Shown piece after piece: positions 16,555 through 25,199 of a stretch of DNA of 64,000 nucleotides (position 1 is the first letter of the stretch; each line of letters begins with the position of its first letter). A program made the position numbers and the translations under genes. This DNA is from Kitasatospora sp. NA04385 (lineage in GTDB: Bacteria; Actinomycetota; Actinomycetes; Streptomycetales; Streptomycetaceae). Location of the stretch: assembly GCF_013364235.1 (NCBI RefSeq), contig NZ_CP054919.1:5114266-5178265 (forward strand), read 5' to 3'. The notes under the pieces are model-generated. The model saw only the letters and a program-made list of their open reading frames with translations, was not told where the DNA came from and made no database searches.

Positions 16555-17205
16555 GTGCGGTGGGTGCGGGCGGTCGGGCGGTGGATCGGGAAGTCCCCGG
16601 GGACGTACGTGTGGCTGCTGCTGCTGGCGTGCACCAGCTTCGTGGTGGCGCGGATGGACCCGGCGGCGCTGGACTACTTCCTGGAGCAGCGCTCCACCAA
16701 CATCGACCAGCTCACCTCGCACCCGGTGCACGCCCTGCTGGCCAGCCTGATCTGGACCGAGCAGGCGAACTTCCCCTTCTACTTCGTGGTCTTCCACGTC
16801 TTCCACGTGCCGGCCGAGCGCTGGCTCGGCACCCGCCGCTGGCTGACCGTCGCGCTGACCGCCCACGTGCTGGCCACCTTCGTCAGCGAGGGTGTGGTCG
16901 CCTGGGGCGTCCACCACCACGTGCTCCCGGCGAACATGTCGACCACGGTGGACGTCGGCGTGTCGTACGCGCTGGCCGGGGTGGAGGGCGTGCTGACGTA
17001 CCGGTTGGCCGGGGCGTGGCGCTGGGTGTACGGGTGCGGGCTGCTCGGGTTCTACCTGGTGCCGCTGCTGGTCTCGCACACCTTCACCGATCTGGGGCAC
17101 TTCTGCTCGGTGCTGATCGGCCTGGCGTTCTACCCGATCACCCGGGGCCGGCCGACCTGGGACCCGTGGCGCAGCGCCCGCCGGCTCGCCCCCGCCAGGG
17201 GCTGA
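16555..17205 (+). CDS. Rhomboid-like integral membrane protein
   Basis: 216 residues from the GTG at 16555, chosen because GAGGAG lies about seven bases upstream; an in-frame GTG at 16525 is the alternative. At least five membrane segments are visible, starting with GTYVWLLLLACTSFVV. Features of the actinobacterial rhomboid-like group are the STNIDQLTSHPVHALLASLI lumenal loop, FVVFHVFHVPAERWLGTRRW, and a C-terminal HTFTDLGHFCSVLIGL helix. The Gly-Ser of active rhomboid proteases (GxSG) is not seen, so proteolytic activity is doubtful. It may be controlled by the divergent TetR. Confidence 0.75.
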   Translation: MRWVRAVGRWIGKSPGTYVWLLLLACTSFVVARMDPAALDYFLEQRSTNIDQLTSHPVHALLASLIWTEQANFPFYFVVFHVFHVPAERWLGTRRWLTVALTAHVLATFVSEGVVAWGVHHHVLPANMSTTVDVGVSYALAGVEGVLTYRLAGAWRWVYGCGLLGFYLVPLLVSHTFTDLGHFCSVLIGLAFYPITRGRPTWDPWRSARRLAPARG

Positions 17206-17261
17206 CGACGCAGTGGGCGAACAGGGGTTGAATTCGCCTGAGGCTGCGACAGGATGGCCGG

Positions 17262-18974
17262 ATGGCTCATGAACTGAACGTACCTCACCCGAGCGGCCCC
17301 ACCCCGCGCCGCCTCGCCGACTCCTACGTCCACGCGCTCGCCGACGCGGACCCGCTGACCGCGGTGTACCTCGGCCTCAACCCGGAGGACGACCGGCTCA
17401 CCGACCTGTCGGCGGAGGGCATCGAAGCCACCGCCGACCTGGCCCGCCGCACCCTCGCCGCCCTGGACGAGCTGGAGGCGTCCGGTCCGGTCGAGGACGA
17501 GGCGGAACGCCGCTGCGCCCGGCTGCTGCGCGAGCGGCTCACCGCCGAACTGGCCGTGCACGACGCGGGCGAGGGCTTCCGCAGCATCCGGAACCTGGGC
17601 TCGCCGGTGCACAACACCCGCGAGATGTTCACCCTGCTGCCCACCGACACCGACGAGGACTGGCAGCGGCTGGGCCGCCGGCTGGCCCGCTTCCCGCTGG
17701 CGATGGCCCAGTACCGGCAGAGCCTGGAGGAGGGCGTCCGGCGCGGCCTGCTGTCGGCGCCCCGCCAGGTGGAGACGGTGGTCGGCCAGTTCGGCGAGTG
17801 GATCGACGGCGAGACCCCCGGCGGCTGGTTCGGCGAACTGGTCGCCCCCGCCCCCGAGCACCTGCGCGAGGGGCTGACCGCCACCGCCGTCGAGGCCACC
17901 GCCGCCCTCGCCGAGCTGCGCGACTGGATGCGCGACGCGTACGCCCCCGCCGCCCGGGGCACCGCCGACGGGGTCGGCCGCGAGCGCTACACCCGCTGGG
18001 TGCGGTACTGGACCGGCGCCGAGCTCGACCTGGACGAGGCGTACGGCTGGGCCTGGGAGCAGTTCCACGACCTGGACGCGCAGATGCGGGTCGAGGCGGA
18101 GAAGGTCCGCCCGGGCACGACCCCGATGCAGGCCATGAAGTGGCTGGAGACCGACGGCCCGGCGATCCGCGGCGAGCAGGAGGTGCAGGAGTACCTGCAG
18201 GCCCTGATGGACCGGGCGATCAACGACCTCCAGGGCACCCACTTCGACCTGGCCGAGCCGCTGCTCAGGGTGGAGTCGCGGATCGCCCCGCCCGGCAGCG
18301 CCGCCGCCCCCTACTACACCCAGCCCTCGCTGGACTTCTCCCGCCCCGGCCGGACCTGGCTGCCCACCCTGGGCCGGGAGGCGTTCCCGGAGTGGGACCT
18401 GGTCTCCACCTGGTACCACGAGGGCGTCCCGGGCCACCACCTGCAGCTCGCCCAGTGGACGTACGTCGCCGACCGGCTCTCCACCTACCAGGTCACCCTG
18501 GGCGGGGTCAGCGCCAACATGGAGGGCTGGGCGCTGTACGCCGAGCGCCTGATGGACGAGCTCGGCTACCTGACCGACCCGGGCCACCGCCTCGGCTACC
18601 TGAACGCCCAGATGATGCGGGCGCTGCGGGTGATCGTCGACATCGGCATGCACGCCGGGCTGGACTTCCCGGCCGACTCGCCGTTCGCCCCCGGCGAGCG
18701 GATGACGCCCGAGCTGGCCCGCGCGTTCTTCGGGGCGTACTGCGGCCTGTCCGCCGACTTCCTGGACAGCGAGCTGGTGCGCTACCTCGGCCTGCCCGGC
18801 CAGGCCATCGGCTACAAGCTCGGCGAGCGGGCCTGGCTGCGCGGACGGGCCGCGGCCCGGGCGGCGGCCGAGGCGCGCGGCGAGGAGTTCGACCCCAAGG
18901 CCTGGCACATGGCGGCGCTCTCCCAGGGCTCGCTGGGCCTGGACGACCTGGTCACCGAGCTCAGCGCGCTCTAG
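17262..18974 (+). CDS. DUF885 family zinc-dependent carboxypeptidase-like protein
   Basis: 570 residues, the usual length for the family. The catalytic centre is visible as WYHEGVPGHHLQLAQW, an HExxPGHH variant of the zinc motif, followed by NMEGWALYAERLMDELGY, which supplies the downstream glutamate. The N-terminal 250 residues are helical and charged. No signal peptide is seen, so it should act in the cytoplasm on peptides. A single-gene unit; the GTTGAATTCGCC stretch at 17228 may be promoter sequence. Confidence 0.87.
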   Translation: MAHELNVPHPSGPTPRRLADSYVHALADADPLTAVYLGLNPEDDRLTDLSAEGIEATADLARRTLAALDELEASGPVEDEAERRCARLLRERLTAELAVHDAGEGFRSIRNLGSPVHNTREMFTLLPTDTDEDWQRLGRRLARFPLAMAQYRQSLEEGVRRGLLSAPRQVETVVGQFGEWIDGETPGGWFGELVAPAPEHLREGLTATAVEATAALAELRDWMRDAYAPAARGTADGVGRERYTRWVRYWTGAELDLDEAYGWAWEQFHDLDAQMRVEAEKVRPGTTPMQAMKWLETDGPAIRGEQEVQEYLQALMDRAINDLQGTHFDLAEPLLRVESRIAPPGSAAAPYYTQPSLDFSRPGRTWLPTLGREAFPEWDLVSTWYHEGVPGHHLQLAQWTYVADRLSTYQVTLGGVSANMEGWALYAERLMDELGYLTDPGHRLGYLNAQMMRALRVIVDIGMHAGLDFPADSPFAPGERMTPELARAFFGAYCGLSADFLDSELVRYLGLPGQAIGYKLGERAWLRGRAAARAAAEARGEEFDPKAWHMAALSQGSLGLDDLVTELSAL

Positions 18975-19146
18975 GGCCGACCGCAGCGTCCCGGGTGGCC
19001 GATGCGGCCGGGCACCCGGGGCCGCCGTCCCAAATGCTGACACCACCTGACAATTCGCCTTGCCGCCGTCCCGTTCGGGGGTTTCCCTGGGAAGAGCGCC
19101 GTACGCGCCCTGCCCCGATCCCCGATCTGCGGAAGGCGGCTCCACG

Positions 19147-20643
19147 GTGACCACCCAGCACGCCCCCGACACCCCTGCGGCCGACCCGCGCCGCTGGTGG
19201 GCCCTGGCGGTCATCGCCATCGCCCAGCTGATGATCGTCCTCGACGCGACGATCGTGAACATCGCCCTCCCGTCCGCGCAGAAGGCGCTCGACATCTCCG
19301 ACGCCAACCGGCAGTGGGTGATCACCGCCTACACGCTGGCCTTCGGCGGACTGCTGCTGCTCGGCGGCCGGATCGGCGACCTCTTCGGCCGCAAGCGGAC
19401 CTTCCTGGTCGGCCTGCTCGGCTTCGCCCTCGCCTCGGGCATCGGCGGCTTCGCCACCACCGACGGCATGCTGTTCGCCGCCCGCGCCCTCCAGGGCGCC
19501 TTCGGCGCACTGCTCGCCCCGTCCGCGCTCTCGCTGCTCTCCGTCACCTTCCGCGACCCGCGCGAACGCGCCACCGCCTTCGGCATCTTCGGCGCGCTGG
19601 CCGGCGGCGGCGCGGCGATCGGCCTGATCACCGGCGGACTGCTCACCGAGTACCTGTCCTGGCGCTGGTGCCTGTACGTCAACATCCCGATCGCGATCGT
19701 CACCGGCATCGGCGCGTACTACCTGCTGGTGCGCGACCACGTCGACCGCTCCCGCCGGGTCCGGCTCGACCTGCCCGGCGCGGTGCTCGGCTGCGGCGGC
19801 CTGCTGGCCATCGTCTACGGCACCTCCGAGGCGGTCTCCCGGGGCTGGGACGACTGGCTGGTGCTCACCGCGCTCTGCGCCGGCGTCGCCCTGCTCGCCG
19901 TCTTCGCCCTGGTCGAACGGCGCACCGAGCACGCGCTGCTGCCGATCCACCTGATCAGCGACCGCAACCGGGCCGGCGGCGCGCTCTCCGTCGGGCTCGC
20001 CGTGATCGGCATGTTCGGCCTGTTCCTCTTCCTCACCTACTACCTCCAGGTGATCAAGGGGTACTCGCCGATCAAGGCCGGCGTCTCCTTCCTCCCGATG
20101 ACCGCCGCCATCGTGACCAGCGCCGCGGGCATCGCCTCCCGGCTGATGACCCGCGTCCCCACCCGCAACCTGGTCGTCCCCGGCCTGCTGCTCGGCGCCG
20201 CCGGCATGGCCTGGCTCACCCAGATCAAGGTCGACAGCCCCTACGCCACCATGGTGCTGCCCGCCGAACTGCTGCTCGGCTTCGGCATGGGCCTGGTCTT
20301 CATGCCGACCATGAGCCTGGCCACCCTGAACGTCGCCCCGCAGGAGACCGGCGCGGCCGCCGCCATCATCAACAGCGCCCAGCAGGTCGGCGGCTCGATC
20401 GGCACCGCGCTGCTCAACACCATCGCGGCCAGCGTCACCGCCACCTACCTGGCCGCCCGCAACCCCACCGATCCGCTGGTCCAGGCCCAGGGTGCGGTGC
20501 ACGGCTACGCCGTCGCCACCACCGTCGCGATGGCCATCCTGATCGCCGCCGCCGTGATCGCCTTCCTGATGATCAACCACCGCCCCGCCCCCGGCGAGGC
20601 CCGGGGCGAGGACGCCGCCGCCGAGGCCCGCGCCGCGGTCTGA
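19147..20643 (+). CDS. MFS transporter, DHA2 (EmrB/QacA) drug-export type
   Basis: 498 residues with about 14 membrane helices, the 14-helix DHA2 layout. Start GTG at 19147 follows GGAAGGCGG. Family motifs: helix 1 LMIVLDATIVNIALPSAQKA (motif D1), GGRIGDLFGRKRTF (motif A in the helix 2-3 loop), and AIGLITGGLLTEYLSWRW (motif C region). Such proteins export drugs and antibiotics by proton antiport. No local regulator or biosynthetic gene hints at the substrate. The segment upstream (19030-19146) holds its presumed promoter. Confidence 0.9.
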   Translation: MTTQHAPDTPAADPRRWWALAVIAIAQLMIVLDATIVNIALPSAQKALDISDANRQWVITAYTLAFGGLLLLGGRIGDLFGRKRTFLVGLLGFALASGIGGFATTDGMLFAARALQGAFGALLAPSALSLLSVTFRDPRERATAFGIFGALAGGGAAIGLITGGLLTEYLSWRWCLYVNIPIAIVTGIGAYYLLVRDHVDRSRRVRLDLPGAVLGCGGLLAIVYGTSEAVSRGWDDWLVLTALCAGVALLAVFALVERRTEHALLPIHLISDRNRAGGALSVGLAVIGMFGLFLFLTYYLQVIKGYSPIKAGVSFLPMTAAIVTSAAGIASRLMTRVPTRNLVVPGLLLGAAGMAWLTQIKVDSPYATMVLPAELLLGFGMGLVFMPTMSLATLNVAPQETGAAAAIINSAQQVGGSIGTALLNTIAASVTATYLAARNPTDPLVQAQGAVHGYAVATTVAMAILIAAAVIAFLMINHRPAPGEARGEDAAAEARAAV

Positions 20644-20860
20644 CCCCGCGGCGCCCGGCCGGGTGTCGGACCGCTCCGGCCGCCCCCGCCCGTGGGACGC
20701 TGCTGCACGCCGCCGGAAATCTCACGAGCCTCCCAGGCAGTCATGACGGCTTTCCCAGTTGGACGGCGGATATTGGGGCAGACGGTGTGCGACAGGTGCC
20801 CGCGCCGGAACCCCGGCGTGGGCACCGCCACGACCAGGAGCGGCGGGAGCGGGGCAGCGG

Positions 20861-21835
20861 ATGGAACGACACACCAGGCCGGAGGCGCGCCGCACGCTGC
20901 GGTCGGCCGCACTCACCTCCTTCCTCGCCGTCGGCGCCGTCGGCGCGATGACGGCCGCCGGGCTGTTCACCGTCCACCTGCACCACCCGGCCCGGCCCGG
21001 CACCGACACCGTCGCCCTGGCCGTCCCCACCACCGCCGCGCCGACGCCCGCGCCCGCGCCGACCCCGTCCCCGTCCCCCTCCGTGGCGGACGCGCCCGCC
21101 GCGGACGCACCCGCGGACGCGCCCGCCGCCGCGCAACCGGCCGCCCCCGCCGCCGGGCCCACCCTGCAGGACCCGCCCAGCGCCCCGCCGGACGTCCCGC
21201 TCGGCGTCACCGCCACCGCCCCCGACAACGCCGAGTCCCGCCGGGTCGGCGCCCTGTTCTCCGGCCCGGCCGCCCCCGGCAACCACTTCTGCACCGCCAG
21301 CGTCATCGACAGCCCCGGCCGCAACCTGATCCTCACCGCCGCGCACTGCCTCTCCGGCGCGAACGGCACCACCTTCGTCCCCGGCTACCGCGACGGCCAG
21401 GCGCCGTACGGGAGTTGGCAGGTCACCAAGGTCTACACCGCGGACGGCTGGCGCAACGGCGGCGACCCCGACGAGGACTTCGCGATCCTCGCGGTGGCCC
21501 CCAGCGGCGGCCGCCAGATCGAGGACGCCGTCGGCGGCAACCCCCTCGGGACCAACGCGGCCTGGACCGTCCGGGTCCGCCTCTACGGCTACCCCGCCAA
21601 GGCCGAACTCCCCATCCTCTGCACCAACACCACCACCCGCCAGGACACCTACCAGCGCCGCATCGACTGCCCCGCCTTCCCCGGCGGCACCAGCGGCGGC
21701 CCCTTCATCGACGCCGCCACCGGCGAGGTCGTCGGCGTCATCGGCGGCTACCAGCAGGGCGGCGCCACCGACGACACCTCCTACAGCGCGGCCTTCGACC
21801 ACACCATCGCCGAACTCCTCGCCGAGGCCAGCTGA
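20861..21835 (+). CDS. Secreted trypsin-like serine protease (S1 family)
   Basis: 324 residues. The start ATG at 20861 gives a charged N-terminus and one hydrophobic segment (SFLAVGAVGAMTAAGLFTV), a signal peptide or membrane anchor. Residues about 45-100 are an Ala/Pro-rich linker. The protease domain has the triad: His162 in LTAAHC, Asp206 in DEDFAIL and Ser278 in GGTSGGPF. CTNTTT and DCPAFPGG provide cysteines for a likely disulfide. It resembles other streptomycete extracellular trypsin-like peptidases. A hairpin follows, then repeat copy C. Confidence 0.88.
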   Translation: MERHTRPEARRTLRSAALTSFLAVGAVGAMTAAGLFTVHLHHPARPGTDTVALAVPTTAAPTPAPAPTPSPSPSVADAPAADAPADAPAAAQPAAPAAGPTLQDPPSAPPDVPLGVTATAPDNAESRRVGALFSGPAAPGNHFCTASVIDSPGRNLILTAAHCLSGANGTTFVPGYRDGQAPYGSWQVTKVYTADGWRNGGDPDEDFAILAVAPSGGRQIEDAVGGNPLGTNAAWTVRVRLYGYPAKAELPILCTNTTTRQDTYQRRIDCPAFPGGTSGGPFIDAATGEVVGVIGGYQQGGATDDTSYSAAFDHTIAELLAEAS

Positions 21836-21837
21836 GA

Positions 21838-21855
21838 GAGCCCCGTCAGGGGCTC
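21838..21855 (+). terminator. Hairpin terminator of the protease gene
   Basis: Seven-base stem GAGCCCC / GGGGCTC with a GTCA loop, immediately after the stop codon. The same arms occur around repeat copy B. Confidence 0.5.
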
Positions 21856-21881
21856 GGCTGGAACGGCGGGAGGCATCATCA

Positions 21882-22027
21882 GGGGCCCGGGGAACGGCGG
21901 GTCCGTGCTGCTGCGCGTCCTGAACGGAACCCGAAGCCGATGCGCCCAACGGCAATGCACCGCTCGCAGACCCGGGCTCGCCGTTCCCCGTGCCCCCGGC
22001 GGGGCCTCTCGCCGTTCCCCGAGCCCC
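21882..22027. repeat. Dispersed inverted-end repeat, copy C (shorter, diverged)
   Basis: The left end at 21882-21901 and right end at 21977-21996 are slightly diverged versions of the 20-base ends seen in copies A and B, bounding 115 bases. A second, perfect right end follows at 22008-22027. The interior matches copy A from GAACCCGAAGCCGATGCGC onward and lacks about 30 bases of the longer form. It lies between the convergent protease gene and the minus-strand gene at 22054. Confidence 0.75.
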
Positions 22028-22053
22028 TCGACACCCGCCTCCGGTCGGAGCGC

Positions 22054-22401
22054 TCAGCGCTTCGCGCGCCGCTCGGCGACCAGCCGCTCGACCTCGGCCA
22101 GGAACCCGTCCGGGACCTCACCGGTGGCGCGCAGGTGCGCGCGCTCCCCGGCGGTGAGCTTCTCGGCCGCAGTGTCCACGGCGAAGGCGTACGCGTGCAG
22201 CCGGCCCGAGGCCCGATCGCGCCGCAGGTCGCCGGCGAGCCCGGCGGCCTGCCGTCCGAACCGGCCGCTCTTGTAGGCGAACAGCGCCGTCAGCCAGCCG
22301 AACGCCCCGGGCCCGGCCGCCCTCCGGCCCAGCTGCTCCCGGACGGCCAGCCAGCACAGCCGTTCGTCCGGCAGGTTCGGGACGGGTTCCGTCCTGGTCA
22401 T
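22054..22401 (-). CDS. Small hypothetical protein, unknown function
   Basis: 115 residues from the ATG at 22401, chosen because GGGGGAGG is placed just upstream on the minus strand. The sequence starts MTRTEPVPNLPDERLCWLAV and contains GAFGWLTALFAYKSGRFGRQ and a C-terminal KLTAGERAHLRATGEVPDGF followed by a basic end. It is probably soluble and helical. I do not recognise a family. It lies downstream of tRNA-Arg on the same strand and ends against repeat copy C. Confidence 0.6.
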   Translation of the reverse strand: MTRTEPVPNLPDERLCWLAVREQLGRRAAGPGAFGWLTALFAYKSGRFGRQAAGLAGDLRRDRASGRLHAYAFAVDTAAEKLTAGERAHLRATGEVPDGFLAEVERLVAERRAKR

Positions 22402-22503
22402 CGCGCCTCCCCCTTCGGGCCCGTCCGGGCCCGGAAGCGACGAAGGCCCAGAACAGTGGACGAACTCCACTGGCCTGAGCCTCTGTTGCACTTCGGTGTG
22501 AAG

Positions 22504-22575
22504 TGCCCCCGGTAGGATTCGAACCTACGCACCCGCCTCCGGAGGGCGGTGCTCTATCCCCTGAGCTACGGGGGC
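22504..22575 (-). tRNA. tRNA-Arg (anticodon CCG)
   Basis: On the minus strand the cloverleaf is complete: acceptor stem GCCCCCG/CGGGGGC, D arm GCTCAGGGGATAGAGC, anticodon stem CCGCC/GGCGG with loop CTCCGGA (anticodon CCG, reading CGG), and T arm GTAGG-TTCGAAT-CCTAC. CCA is not encoded. It reads a codon that is common in this GC-rich genome. Confidence 0.95.
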
Positions 22576-22789
22576 CTGGGCTCACCTGGCGGTGCTGCCC
22601 GGCCTGACGGGGAAAACACTACCAGGGAAACTCCGTGCTCCGTGCACGGGTTTCCACCGGCCGGTCGGGAGCCGTTCCGACGGGCCGTCAGCCGGGGCGC
22701 CGGCCGGCTCCCGGCCGGCCCGGCGGCGGTGACCGGCAAGTGCCCGAAAGGCCGGACGCGGGGGGCGGGGCGCGGCTACCCTCGGTGAG

Positions 22790-23326
22790 GTGGCGGCGAC
22801 GTCGGGGCGGGTCCTCGTGGTGGACGACAGCGAGGTGATCCGCCAACTGATCAGGGTCAACCTGGAGCTGGAGGGCTTCGAGGTGGTGACCGCCGCCGAC
22901 GGTGCCGAGTGCCTGGAGGTGGTCCGCCGGGTCGCGCCGGACGTGGTCACCCTGGACGTGGTGATGCCCCGGCTGGACGGCCTGCGGACGGCGGCCCGGC
23001 TGCGCGCGGCGCGGGACACCGCGCACCTGCCGATCGCGATCGTCAGCGCCTGCACGCCGGCCGACCTGGAGCGCGGCGAGTCGGTGGGGGTGGACGGGTA
23101 CCTGGCGAAGCCCTTCGACCCGGCGGAGCTGGTCGCGCTGGTGCGGCGGCTGCGGGCGGGGGCGCTGACCGGGCGGCGGTTCGCCTACGACTTCGGCAGC
23201 CCGGGCCAGGCGTCCGGCCAGACGTCCGGCCACGTGTCAGGTCAGGCGTCCGGGTGGACCCCGGGCGATTCAGCTCAGAGCGAACAGGCGCAGGAACTCG
23301 TCCGGCCGGACGAGCCGCGCCCGTGA
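22790..23326 (+). CDS. Orphan response regulator receiver protein
   Basis: 178 residues from a GTG. A single CheY-like receiver domain fills the first 125 residues: VLVVDDSEVIRQL (acidic pair), phosphoacceptor Asp56 in VTLDVVMP, IVSACTPADL and the invariant Lys in GYLAKPFDP. No DNA-binding or enzymatic output domain follows. Instead there is a Gly/Ser/Gln tail with a short repeat (GQASGQTSGHVSGQASG). No histidine kinase is adjacent, so it may be a phosphorelay intermediate or act by protein contact. The neighbour argS starts 117 bases later on the same strand. Confidence 0.88.
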   Translation: MAATSGRVLVVDDSEVIRQLIRVNLELEGFEVVTAADGAECLEVVRRVAPDVVTLDVVMPRLDGLRTAARLRAARDTAHLPIAIVSACTPADLERGESVGVDGYLAKPFDPAELVALVRRLRAGALTGRRFAYDFGSPGQASGQTSGHVSGQASGWTPGDSAQSEQAQELVRPDEPRP

Positions 23327-23443
23327 GATGTGCCCGCCAGCAGCGGCGTCCGACGACACGAAGCACGTCCGGAGCGGCGACGCGCGCCGCGGCGGGCAAA
23401 CCGAGTGGCGGCCGGGTACCCCGTCTCGCCTAGGCTGGGCACC

Positions 23444-25099
23444 GTGACACCCGCAGAACTCTCCCAGGCAGTCCAGGCCGCCGTCAGCACCGCCATCGCG
23501 GCGGGCGAGCTGACCGTCGACGTGCCCGCGCACGTGACGGTCGAGCGGCCCAAGAACAGGGACCACGGCGACTACGCCACCAACGTGGCCCTCCAGCTCG
23601 CGAAGCCGGCCGGCAAGCCGCCGCGAGCCGTCGCGGAGATCCTGGCCGGGCGTCTGCGAGAGATCACCGGCGTCGCGAAGGTCGACATCGCGGGTCCGGG
23701 CTTCCTGAACATCACCCTGGACGCCGCCACCCAGGGCGAGCTGGCGCGCACCATCGTCGAGGCGGGCGAGGCGTACGGCCGCAACGAGGCGCTCAAGGGC
23801 CTGAAGATCAACCTGGAGTTCGTCTCGGCGAACCCGACCGGTCCGATCCACATCGGCGGCGTCCGCTGGGCCGCCGTCGGCGACTCGCTGGCCCGGGTGC
23901 TCAAGGCCACCGGCGCCGAGGTGTCGACCGAGTACTACCTGAACGACGCCGGCGTGCAGATCACCAAGTTCGCCAAGTCGCTCAAGGCCGCCGCCAACGG
24001 GCAGCCCGTCCCCGAGGACGGCTACGTCGGCGAGTACATCACCGACATCGCCAAGGCCGTCACCGAGGGCCTCCCCGGCGTGCTGGAGCTGCCCGAGGAC
24101 GAGCAGCTCCAGGCGTTCCGCACCGAGGGCCTCACGTTGATGGTCACCGAGATCCAGCGGTCGATGGCCGAGTTCGGCGTGCACTTCGACACCTGGTTCT
24201 CCGAGCAGACGCTGCACGACTCCGGCGCCGTCGAGAAGGCCATCGAGCGGCTGCGCGAGCAGGGCCACGTCTTCGACCGGGACGGCGCGATCTGGCTGCG
24301 CACCACCGACTTCGGCGACGACAAGGACCGCGTCCTGATCAAGGCCGACGGCGAGACCACCTACTTCGCCGCCGACGCCGCCTACTACCTGAGCAAGCGG
24401 GACCGCGGCGCGGAGGTCTCGGTCTACATGCTCGGCGCCGACCACCACGGCTACGTCAACCGGCTCAAGGCCATCGCGGCCTGCGCGGGCGACGACATGG
24501 GCCGCAACATCGAGGTGATGATCGGCCAGTTCGTGAAGATGCTGCGCGACGGCAAGGAGGTCCGGCTCTCCAAGCGCGCGGGCAACATCATCACGATCGA
24601 CGACGTGATCGACTGGATCGGCGTGGACGCCGCCCGCTACATGCTGGTGCGGCAGTCCACCGACTCCACCATCACCATCGACATCGACCTGGTGACCAGC
24701 ACCTCCCGGGAGAACCCGGTCTACTACGTGCAGTACGCGCACGCCCGGATGTGCTCCGTGGGGCGCAACGCGGTGGAGAAGGGCATCACCCGCAGCGCGG
24801 ACTTCACACCGGAGCTGCTGGCCACCGAGTGGGAGAACGACCTGCTCGGCCAGCTCGGCGAGTTCCCGCGGGTGCTGGCCAAGGCCGGCGAGCTGCGCGA
24901 GCCGCACCACGTGGCCACGTACCTGGAGGAACTGGCCCGCGCCTACCACCGGTTCTACGACAACTGCCAGATCCTGCCCAAGGGCGACGAGGAGGTCACC
25001 GACCTCACGCACGCCCGGCTCTGGCTGGCCGACGCCACGCGGACGACGCTGGCCAACGGCCTCGGACTGCTCGGCGTCTCGGCGCCCGAGCGGATGTAA
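23444..25099 (+). CDS. argS: Arginyl-tRNA synthetase
   Basis: 551 residues, class I synthetase that charges tRNA-Arg. The start is the GTG at 23444 (VTPAELSQAVQAAV), which fits family N-termini; the open frame upstream is not conserved-looking. Motifs: the N-terminal Add-1 domain, the HIGH-like signature in SANPTGPIHIGGVRWAAVGD, the KMSKS-like loop as VRLSKRAGNIITIDD, and the C-terminal anticodon-binding domain with VYYVQYAHARMCSV. The tRNA-Arg gene lies about 900 bases upstream. A hairpin separates it from lysA. Confidence 0.95.
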   Translation: MTPAELSQAVQAAVSTAIAAGELTVDVPAHVTVERPKNRDHGDYATNVALQLAKPAGKPPRAVAEILAGRLREITGVAKVDIAGPGFLNITLDAATQGELARTIVEAGEAYGRNEALKGLKINLEFVSANPTGPIHIGGVRWAAVGDSLARVLKATGAEVSTEYYLNDAGVQITKFAKSLKAAANGQPVPEDGYVGEYITDIAKAVTEGLPGVLELPEDEQLQAFRTEGLTLMVTEIQRSMAEFGVHFDTWFSEQTLHDSGAVEKAIERLREQGHVFDRDGAIWLRTTDFGDDKDRVLIKADGETTYFAADAAYYLSKRDRGAEVSVYMLGADHHGYVNRLKAIAACAGDDMGRNIEVMIGQFVKMLRDGKEVRLSKRAGNIITIDDVIDWIGVDAARYMLVRQSTDSTITIDIDLVTSTSRENPVYYVQYAHARMCSVGRNAVEKGITRSADFTPELLATEWENDLLGQLGEFPRVLAKAGELREPHHVATYLEELARAYHRFYDNCQILPKGDEEVTDLTHARLWLADATRTTLANGLGLLGVSAPERM

Positions 25100-25132
25100 G
25101 CACCAAGCCCCCAGCGCGCAGCACACAGCGAC

Positions 25133-25172
25133 GGGGCGGCGGACCGGTCCACGGCGGGCCGGTCGCCGCCCC
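25133..25172 (+). terminator. Hairpin terminator between argS and lysA
   Basis: Arms GGGGCGGCGGACCGG and CCGGTCGCCGCCCC pair with one bulged G around a short loop, in the 100-base gap between the two genes. Confidence 0.55.
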
Positions 25173-25199
25173 TCGCCATAGGTCGAGGAAGTACTGGAC

